Source: G963677915 sp963677915 (GTDB taxonomy: Bacteria; Bacillota; Clostridia; Lachnospirales; Vallitaleaceae). Taken from it: a DNA stretch of 28,044 nucleotides. The notes under the pieces are model-generated. The model was given only the letters and a program-made list of their open reading frames with translations. It was not told the origin of the DNA and searched no databases. Positions 22,865 through 28,044 of this stretch are shown here, one piece after another (position 1 is the first letter of the stretch; each line of letters starts with the position of its first letter). Both the position numbers and the translations under genes were made by a program. The stretch spans positions 1-28,044 of the forward strand of contig CAXXGE010000052.1 in NCBI GenBank assembly GCA_963677915.2, written 5' to 3'.

Positions 22865-23383
22865 ATGATTAGAAAGATATGTCTCTTGCTGTATTATGCA
22901 CTGGCTGTTCACTTGCCTGAATCAGACAGGCCATTCAGCTTCGGGGCGAAAAAGGTCCGGGGGCTGCTGGTCAAACGCATTTTCAAAAAGACAGGCAGGA
23001 ATATCAACGTGGAAAAGGGTGTCTATTTCGGCAACGGAAACGGCATTGAGATTGACGATAATGCTGGGATCGGCATCAGAGCCAGAATCCAGGGGCCTTT
23101 GAAAATCGGAAAGAATGTCATGATGGGTCCGGAAGTGTTCGTCTATACCAGGAACCACAGGATCGACAGGATTGACATACCGATGATTCAGCAGGGGGAA
23201 ACGAAACCCAAGCCTGTGGTCATTGAAGAGGATGTATGGATAGGCGCAAGATGCATTATCCTGCCTGGCGTGACTTTAGGGAAGGGTTCTGTGGTTGCTG
23301 CAGGATCTGTGGTGACCCGGGATGTGCGGCCATATACTGTTGTCGGCGGCGTGCCGGCCAGGCTTTTGAGGGAAAGGGGTTGA
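22865..23383 (+). CDS. Hexapeptide-repeat (left-handed beta-helix) acyltransferase
   Basis: The 172-residue protein has imperfect hexapeptide repeats that build a left-handed beta-helix: INVEKGVYFGNGNGIEI, then IKIGKNVMMGPEVFV, and in the C-terminal half VVIEEDVWIGARCIILPGVTLGKGSVVAAGSVVTRDV. The end, PYTVVGGVPARLLRE, is typical of WbbJ/maltose-acetyltransferase-like enzymes, which use acetyl-CoA (or a similar donor) to acylate sugars. The catalytic His is probably that of RNHR at about residue 98. Four bp separate it from csaB, so it should act on the same glycan. It could be an O-acetyltransferase for a cell-wall polymer. Confidence 0.85.
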   Translation: MIRKICLLLYYALAVHLPESDRPFSFGAKKVRGLLVKRIFKKTGRNINVEKGVYFGNGNGIEIDDNAGIGIRARIQGPLKIGKNVMMGPEVFVYTRNHRIDRIDIPMIQQGETKPKPVVIEEDVWIGARCIILPGVTLGKGSVVAAGSVVTRDVRPYTVVGGVPARLLRERG

Positions 23384-23387
23384 GAAG

Positions 23388-24482
23388 ATGAAACGTATCG
23401 TTGTTGTCGGCTATTACGGCTATTATAATTCGGGTGATGATGCCATTTTGACTTCCATATGCAATGACATCAAGGATATTGACAGCAAGACGCAGATCAC
23501 AGTTCTTTCCAACAATCCGGAAGCGACAGCCCACGAATACCAGGTGGACGCGGTTTACCGTTTCAATTTCTCCCATGTGACAAAGGCCATCCGGGAGGCG
23601 GACATTCTGCTTCTTGGTGGAGGAAGTCTGCTTCAGGACAGAACGAGCAACAGGTCGCTGTATTACTATCTTTTTGTCGTCCAGTATGCCCTTATGAAAA
23701 AGAAAAAGGTTGTGCTCTATGCCAATGGTATCGGTCCGATTAGAAAGCCGTACAACAAGATGCTTACAAGCCTGGTCATCAATAAGGTGAATGCCATTTC
23801 GCTAAGGGAAAACCTCTCCCTGCAGCAGCTCAAGAAACTGAAGATTACAAAGCCCCATATCGAGGTGACTGCCGATCCTGTCTATTCACTTCCGGTGCAG
23901 GATGTGGATGTGGAGAAGGTATTCGAAGAGGAAGGGCTTAAGCTGAAGAAGGAATATGTGGCAGTCATATTCAGAAGTTGGCATCATGAGGATGCTTATG
24001 TTAGGAAAATGGCCAAGATTCTGGATTTCATCAAGCAGAAATACGATCTGGATGTGCTGCTTCTGCCGATGAAATATCCGGCGGACCTGATTGTATCCGG
24101 TGAAATCAACAAGCATATGAAAAAGCCGGCACTGCTGCTCGAGGAGAAATATGATGTCCAGACTATCATCAATGTCCTTGGAAAGGCTAAATTCGTCATG
24201 GGTATGCGTCTCCACGGGTTGCTTTATGCGTCTTTGATGTACAAACCGATGATCGGTTTCTCGTATGACCCGAAAATTTCCTACTACCTTGAAGAGCTAA
24301 AGATGCCTGATGCAGGACGAATCGAACATTTCCATATCGATGAAGTGGAGCGGCAGGTGACAGACCTGCTGGAGCATTACGATGAAAGGGTGGAGACCCT
24401 TAAGAAGCAGGTTGCCCTGTTAAAAGAAAAAGCAACGCATAATAAAGCGCTGCTTGCTGAGTTTATCAATCAAGTTCAATAA
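23388..24482 (+). CDS. csaB: Polysaccharide pyruvyl transferase CsaB
   Basis: The 364-residue protein fits CsaB. It begins MKRIVVVGYYGYYNSGDDAIL, followed by ADILLLGGGSLLQDRTSNRSLYYY, LYANGIGPI, and in the C-terminal half KFVMGMRLHGLLYASLMYKPMIGFSYDPK, all hallmarks of the pyruvyl transferase (PS_pyruv_trans) family of GT-B fold. In Bacillota CsaB adds a ketal-linked pyruvate from phosphoenolpyruvate to a secondary cell-wall polymer, which is the ligand of SLH domains. So an S-layer or SLH proteins are expected elsewhere in the genome. The stop region overlaps that of the convergent phosphodiesterase gene by 17 bp. Confidence 0.9.
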   Translation: MKRIVVVGYYGYYNSGDDAILTSICNDIKDIDSKTQITVLSNNPEATAHEYQVDAVYRFNFSHVTKAIREADILLLGGGSLLQDRTSNRSLYYYLFVVQYALMKKKKVVLYANGIGPIRKPYNKMLTSLVINKVNAISLRENLSLQQLKKLKITKPHIEVTADPVYSLPVQDVDVEKVFEEEGLKLKKEYVAVIFRSWHHEDAYVRKMAKILDFIKQKYDLDVLLLPMKYPADLIVSGEINKHMKKPALLLEEKYDVQTIINVLGKAKFVMGMRLHGLLYASLMYKPMIGFSYDPKISYYLEELKMPDAGRIEHFHIDEVERQVTDLLEHYDERVETLKKQVALLKEKATHNKALLAEFINQVQ

Positions 24483-25770
24483 TTTCGTGAAGGACCCTTC
24501 CGTCGGTTTTTTCCATGTTCAGTCCCAGGAGGGCGGCGAAGGTGGGGCCTTCATCCACGAGGCTGCAGCCAGTGATGGCTGCTCCTTTTTTTATGTCTGG
24601 GCCTTTCGCCAAGAGCATGGTTTTAAGGTTCGGGTGACCCGGCAGAAAGCCGTGGTCTAGTTTGTAGTGTTTTCCATAGGTGCTGCCTTCATGCAGAAGC
24701 TGACCGCTGGCGCCGTTCCTGAAGGCATAGCCGTCAGCAGCTTCGAGGATGAAGGTGAATCCGCCTTCCAGGTTAAACTGTTCACGGGCTTCCTCTGCAG
24801 TAAACATTCTGCTGATCGGTGATCCGGGCAGGTCCATCAGGCGCTCAAGCTCGCTGTGGACTTTCTTCTCTTGTGAATCGGATGCTTCCGGATGCATATG
24901 GATATGGACAGAACCACCGCAGGTGCAGCCGTAGGCGGTCCAATCTGTAATCCGGCCTGCGTCATCTGTGGACAACAGTCCGTTGTTCTTCAGGAAACTG
25001 TTGATTTCCACGACTGTTTCAAAGTCGTTGCCGCCATGGTCTCCTAGCAGGATAAAGTTGGTGCTGTCGTAGATCCCAGCTTTCCGGCAGACATCCATGA
25101 TGCGACCGATGCGCCTGTCTGCGCTGCTCAGCGCTTCTTCCACCTTCGGGCCTCTAAGGCCTTCCTGGTGACGGATCGTATCCACCTCCGTCAGATGAAC
25201 GAAGAGGAGATCTGGTTTCTTGCCTTTTATGATGCTGCAGGCAATGGATTCGGTGAAGTTATCCACACCCGGCTGGCTTTTGCCGTCCAGTAGATGCTTG
25301 TATCTTAATACTGCCGGAAGCATGTTTCTCGAGCCGTTTTCCCAGAAAAGCCTGAAACTGCTTTCTCCATCGACAGGCCAGATCTCAGGTACGTTCCAGT
25401 TGAGGCTTGCGGAGTCAGCCATGACCGGCCAAAGGACGGCAGCTGATTGAAGGCCGGCCTTTTTAGCGTAGTCAAAGAGGGTGGGTGACTTGTTCTCCCG
25501 TTCGTGCCAGCGCCAGTGCTGGTTGTCGAAGCGTTCCGGCTCGGCGAATTCGTTGTTGTAGACGCCGTGTTTCGCCGGATAGTTTCCAGTGACGATGGAG
25601 GCATGGCATGTATAAGTGACTGTCGGATATATGCTCGAAACATTCCTGGCAACAGCCCCTTCCTTGATAAACCTGGAGAAGTTCGGCAACGTCTTTATGA
25701 AGTTGTAGTCCAGGTCGTTCAGTGCGTCGACACTGATGACCACCAGGTAGTTGGGGCGGGGCTTTTTCAT
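24466..25770 (-). CDS. Type I phosphodiesterase/nucleotide pyrophosphatase family protein
   Basis: The 434-residue protein belongs to the alkaline phosphatase superfamily. Metal and catalytic residues are visible: Asp15 in VISVDALN, the nucleophile Thr52 in PTVTYTCHASIVTG, then HLTEVDTIRHQEG (Asp, His) and LLGDHGG (Asp, His), with a final His in the DHGFLPGHP region. Such enzymes cleave phosphodiester or pyrophosphate bonds. There is no signal peptide, so it is probably cytoplasmic. It starts 2 bp after the dapB stop and has no strong RBS, so translation depends on coupling with dapB. It is third in the lysine-controlled operon; its substrate is unknown. Confidence 0.85.
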   Translation of the reverse strand: MKKPRPNYLVVISVDALNDLDYNFIKTLPNFSRFIKEGAVARNVSSIYPTVTYTCHASIVTGNYPAKHGVYNNEFAEPERFDNQHWRWHERENKSPTLFDYAKKAGLQSAAVLWPVMADSASLNWNVPEIWPVDGESSFRLFWENGSRNMLPAVLRYKHLLDGKSQPGVDNFTESIACSIIKGKKPDLLFVHLTEVDTIRHQEGLRGPKVEEALSSADRRIGRIMDVCRKAGIYDSTNFILLGDHGGNDFETVVEINSFLKNNGLLSTDDAGRITDWTAYGCTCGGSVHIHMHPEASDSQEKKVHSELERLMDLPGSPISRMFTAEEAREQFNLEGGFTFILEAADGYAFRNGASGQLLHEGSTYGKHYKLDHGFLPGHPNLKTMLLAKGPDIKKGAAITGCSLVDEGPTFAALLGLNMEKTDGRVLHEIIELD

Positions 25771-25772
25771 AA

Positions 25773-26531
25773 TTACAGTTCCATCAAATGGCCCATGTTG
25801 TAGAGGCCGACCGGCTTGCCTGCCAGGAACTTGGCAGCGTTGACAGCGCCGACAGCGAAGATGTTTTTCGACATGGCCCTGTGGGTAAGTTCGATGATTT
25901 CATCCTGACCTGCGTACATAACTGTGTGTTCCCCTACGATTGTGCCGCCGCGGATGGCATGGATGCCGATTTCTTTTTTATCGCGTTTCACACGTTCCTG
26001 GCTGCGGTCGTACTTGTAGCTGTAGCTGTTGTCCAAAACCTCGTTGATGCCGTCGGCGATGGCTAGAGCTGTGCCGCTAGGTGCGTCGATCTTCTGGTTG
26101 TGGTGGCTTTCGATGATCTCAATGTCGAAATTGGCGTCTGTCAGGATGGCAGTTGCCTTTTTCGCCAGGCTGATCAGCAGGTTGACGCCCAGTGACATGT
26201 TTGCAGAGAAAAGAAGCGGAATCTGTTTCGCTGTCTCCTGCACTTTGGCGATCAGCTCTTCGGAGAGGCCTGTGGTGCAAAGGACGACTGGGATGTCCTT
26301 TTGAACTGCTGCATCCAGCAGCGGTGCAACGGCCACAGCAGTGGAGAAGTCGATGATGACATCGGCTTCAACGTCGCAGGCTGCCGCTGTTGTGAAAACG
26401 GGGTAGTCGTTCGGTGTTTCTGTATGCGGATCGATACCGGCTACGATTTCGGCATTCGGGTCGTCCTTCACAAGTCCTGTTATGACGCGTCCCATTTTAC
26501 CGTTGCAGCCATGCATGATAATTCTTGTCAT
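25773..26531 (-). CDS. dapB: 4-hydroxy-tetrahydrodipicolinate reductase
   Basis: The 252-residue enzyme reduces the DapA product to tetrahydrodipicolinate with NAD(P)H, in lysine and meso-diaminopimelate synthesis. The nucleotide-binding motif is HGCNGKMG at the N-terminus (GxxGxxG-like, in MTRIIMHGCNGKMG). FSTAVAVAPLLD and CTTGLSEE follow, and the signature ESHHNQKIDAPSGTA carries the catalytic His and Lys. AAGGAGG precedes ATG 26531 and overlaps the dapA stop. It is the second gene of the riboswitch-controlled operon. Confidence 0.96.
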   Translation of the reverse strand: MTRIIMHGCNGKMGRVITGLVKDDPNAEIVAGIDPHTETPNDYPVFTTAAACDVEADVIIDFSTAVAVAPLLDAAVQKDIPVVLCTTGLSEELIAKVQETAKQIPLLFSANMSLGVNLLISLAKKATAILTDANFDIEIIESHHNQKIDAPSGTALAIADGINEVLDNSYSYKYDRSQERVKRDKKEIGIHAIRGGTIVGEHTVMYAGQDEIIELTHRAMSKNIFAVGAVNAAKFLAGKPVGLYNMGHLMEL

Positions 26532-26543
26532 TTGAATGCCTCC

Positions 26544-27431
26544 TTATGCGAGTTTGATGCCGTATGTGAGCATTGCCTGGCGCAGTTTTTCAAGGTTGGT
26601 CGAATCCATTGTTGTGAGAGGAAGGCGCGCAGGGCCTACACTCATTCCCATAAGGTTCATAGCTTCCTTGACCGGCATCGGATTGACTTCGATAAAGAGG
26701 TGGTTGATCAGGTTCAGCATATCGAGCTGGAGCTTCAGACTGCCCTGGACGTCGCCGTCCATCCACTTTGCTACGATGTCATGTGTTTCCTGTGGCAGGA
26801 AGTTAGCGACGACCGAGATGACACCTTTTCCTCCTGCAGAAAGAAGGGGGACGATTTGGTCGTCGTTGCCGGAGTAGAGGTCAAGCTTGCCTTCTGTGCG
26901 TTCCATCAGATTCATGATATGACTGATATTGCCGCTCGCTTCTTTTGTGGCGACGATGTTCTCGGTCTGTGCGAGGATGGCATAGGTTTCAGGGTTGATG
27001 TACATGCCAGTCCTTGAAGGTACGTTGTACAGTACGATCGGTACATCGACTGCGTTCGCGATAGCGTTGAAGTGCTCGACGAGGCCTTTTTGTGTCGTCT
27101 TGTTGTAGTAAGGTGTGACCTGGAGCAGGCCGTCAACACCTACTGCCGCTGCTTTTTTGGAAAGCTGGATACCGTGTTGGGTATCGTTGCTGCCAGTGCC
27201 TGCAATGACAGGTACACGCTTGTTTGTGCGGTCGACGGCAACACGGATACACTCGATATGCTCTTCGTCTGTAAGCGTGGATGCTTCGCCGGTTGTGCCG
27301 GTGATGACGATACAGTCGGTGCCGTTGTCGATTTGGAAGTCGATGAGCTCTTCCAGTTTGTTGTAGTTGACGCTCATGTCGTCGTTGAAAGGTGTAATGA
27401 TGGCGACGCCGGATCCGGTATAAATGGACAT
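26544..27431 (-). CDS. dapA: 4-hydroxy-tetrahydrodipicolinate synthase
   Basis: The 295-residue aldolase condenses pyruvate and aspartate semialdehyde, the first committed step of the DAP pathway. Key residues are Thr46-Thr47 in GTTGEAS, the family motif PYYNK, Tyr135 in YNVPSRTG, and the Schiff-base Lys163 in ATKEASG. ATG 27431 is the start: AAGGAGG lies 8 bp upstream, and the protein begins MSIYTGSGVAIITPF. The open frame continues upstream for about 106 codons, but that region is the riboswitch leader and not protein. The operon order is dapA-dapB-phosphodiesterase. Confidence 0.97.
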   Translation of the reverse strand: MSIYTGSGVAIITPFNDDMSVNYNKLEELIDFQIDNGTDCIVITGTTGEASTLTDEEHIECIRVAVDRTNKRVPVIAGTGSNDTQHGIQLSKKAAAVGVDGLLQVTPYYNKTTQKGLVEHFNAIANAVDVPIVLYNVPSRTGMYINPETYAILAQTENIVATKEASGNISHIMNLMERTEGKLDLYSGNDDQIVPLLSAGGKGVISVVANFLPQETHDIVAKWMDGDVQGSLKLQLDMLNLINHLFIEVNPMPVKEAMNLMGMSVGPARLPLTTMDSTNLEKLRQAMLTYGIKLA

Positions 27432-27503
27432 GTTTTTTCCTCCTTGTAATACATCGGTTGGTGGTGGTTGCGGTAAAAGCTGCAGAGTACGTTTCTGCAA
27501 AAT

Positions 27504-27529
27504 AAAAAAACAGTCGGCTGCGCGACTGT
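27504..27529 (-). terminator. Riboswitch-controlled terminator before dapA
   Basis: On the minus strand ACAGTCG (27529-27523) pairs with CGACTGT (27516-27510) around a 6-nt loop, and seven T follow (27510-27504). It lies between the aptamer and dapA, about 75 bp upstream of the start. It is the likely off switch when lysine is bound. Confidence 0.9.
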
Positions 27530-27553
27530 ACAAATGCGAAATGCACGGTAACA

Positions 27554-27720
27554 GTAGCACTCCAATGGCGGGTGGGCCATTGACAGTTGGGCGGCTATTG
27601 ACCGAACAACCAGGAGACGGCTTGTCAGGAGACCGTTCCTTCGGCGAGATTCCCTTTCCTTCCCGTTCACATATGCCAGTCATATCCCGGGGAGTACTGA
27701 TGAAGCCCGCGCCTCTACAC
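27554..27720 (-). promoter_or_regulatory. Lysine riboswitch (L-box) aptamer
   Basis: The minus-strand leader of dapA contains the conserved L-box elements. AGAGGCGCG is at 27716-27708 and is followed by CTTCATCAGTA; GAAAGGGA comes before TCGCCGAAG (27647-27639). The last hairpin, CAATGGC/GCCATTG, is followed by GGAGTGCTAC, which closes the P1 helix with GTAG (27718-27715). The order and sequence match the known lysC-type L-box. Lysine binding should favour the terminator at 27529-27504 and so turn off dapA-dapB-phosphodiesterase. Confidence 0.9.
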
Positions 27721-27739
27721 AACCTTTTGAATTTTCTCC

Positions 27740-27768
27740 ATCTTAACACTAGAAGAAGTAAAAGTCAA
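27740..27768 (-). promoter_or_regulatory. Promoter of the dap operon
   Basis: On the minus strand TTGACT (27768-27763) and TAAGAT (27745-27740) are spaced by 17 bp, with a TGT just before the -10 (extended -10). The start site would be about 15 bp before the aptamer. The -35 box sits in the tail of the htpG terminator hairpin. Confidence 0.7.
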
Positions 27769-27810
27769 GACGGTGCCGGGAGTCAAACATTTCCTCCCCG
27801 GCACCGTCTT
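27767..27810 (-). terminator. Terminator hairpin after htpG
   Basis: On the minus strand a perfect 14-bp stem (27810-27797 with 27780-27767) with a 16-nt loop begins 13 bp after the htpG stop. A moderately T-rich tail (GACTTTTACTTCTT) follows. The stem shares its core with the inverted repeat at 913-945. Confidence 0.75.
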
Positions 27811-27823
27811 CCGGTACAAACTG

Positions 27824-28044
27824 CTATATCAATTTCTGCAATACTGCGTTGCTGCGCTCGATAAATGCAGTCATCGCATCCGCCTCAAGAGGCTTGTGGC
27901 TCAGCATGGCGAGGTCGTAAAGCTGCTCGCAGAAGAGCTTCACATCTTCCGACTTGCCTTCATCGTCCTTGTTGTCGACGATGAACTTGACTAGCGGATT
28001 CTTGCTGTTCAGCATCAGAGTCTCCTCGGTCAGCATGCCCATAT
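27824..28044 (-). CDS. htpG: C-terminal end of the chaperone HtpG (Hsp90), 5' part outside window
   Basis: The frame runs from the right edge to TAG (27826-27824) and gives about 73 residues. ETLMLNSKNPLVKFIVDNKD and the end LFCEQLYDLAMLSHKPLEADAMTAFIERSNAVLQKLI match the C-terminal dimerisation domain of bacterial HtpG, the ATP-dependent Hsp90 chaperone. ATPase and middle domains are outside the window. It ends at its own hairpin terminator, and the dap promoter follows immediately on the same strand. Confidence 0.9.
   Translation of the reverse strand, partial: MGMLTEETLMLNSKNPLVKFIVDNKDDEGKSEDVKLFCEQLYDLAMLSHKPLEADAMTAFIERSNAVLQKLI

Noticed and set aside
26301..27017. 238-codon open frame on the plus strand opposite dapA and dapB
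   Set aside because: It is antisense to two conserved enzymes, has no RBS and an unrecognisable Cys/His-rich product.
27554..27720. T-box leader before dapA
   Set aside because: No T-box antiterminator motif (TGGNACCGCG type) was seen, while the L-box core elements are present in order.
27432..27749. N-terminal extension of dapA by about 106 codons
   Set aside because: The region is the lysine riboswitch and its terminator; the true start has a strong RBS and the normal DapA N-terminus.

Overview
The window looks like a chromosomal segment of a low-to-mid GC member of the Bacillota, most likely class Clostridia. The reasons are near-consensus sigma-A promoters, strong AGGAGG ribosome binding sites, the order tig-clpP-clpX-lon-engB, a DUF4364 regulator, an L-box (lysine) riboswitch ahead of dapA, csaB, and an Opp transporter with a lipoprotein binding protein. 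I cannot name the genus. It is mostly ordinary housekeeping DNA: I saw no prophage, transposase gene, CRISPR array or plasmid marker.

Layout. 1-124 is the tail of a YfcE-type phosphoesterase. 171-895 is a seven-tRNA operon (Pro, Gly, Arg, His, Gln, Lys, Leu) with a consensus promoter and a strong terminator. 968-3119 is a three-gene unit (DUF2975 membrane protein, small Cro/C1-type regulator, DUF4173 membrane protein) whose promoter carries a palindrome. A CYTH-domain gene faces it on the minus strand. 3594-10193 is a DJ-1/PfpI gene followed by oppB-oppC-oppD-oppF and, from an additional promoter, oppA. A 75-bp REP-like perfect inverted repeat lies between oppA and tig. 10300-16612 carries protein quality-control genes (trigger factor, ClpP, ClpX, Lon) and the ribosome-assembly GTPase EngB.

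On the minus strand, 16605-18075 holds a radical SAM (YhcC/YtqA family) gene followed by a DUF4364 gene. 18137-24482 on the plus strand is an envelope-polymer region: a GT4 glycosyltransferase, a RibU-like ECF substrate-binding protein, a large secreted phosphodiester-glycosidase protein, a hexapeptide-repeat acyltransferase and CsaB pyruvyl transferase. On the minus strand, 27768 down to 24466 is the lysine-biosynthesis operon: promoter, lysine riboswitch with terminator, dapA, dapB and a type I phosphodiesterase. The right edge is the 3' end of htpG.

How the genes fit together. DJ-1, ClpXP, Lon, trigger factor and HtpG all serve protein quality control or stress. The Opp system would import peptides. 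The dap genes make tetrahydrodipicolinate for meso-DAP and lysine under lysine feedback. The CsaB cluster probably modifies a secondary cell-wall polymer. The points most worth a second look are the REP-like element, a tRNA-Lys gene with a T-loop one base short, palindromes on two promoters, a degenerate phosphoesterase-like domain on the secreted glycosidase, and a phosphodiesterase placed under lysine-riboswitch control.
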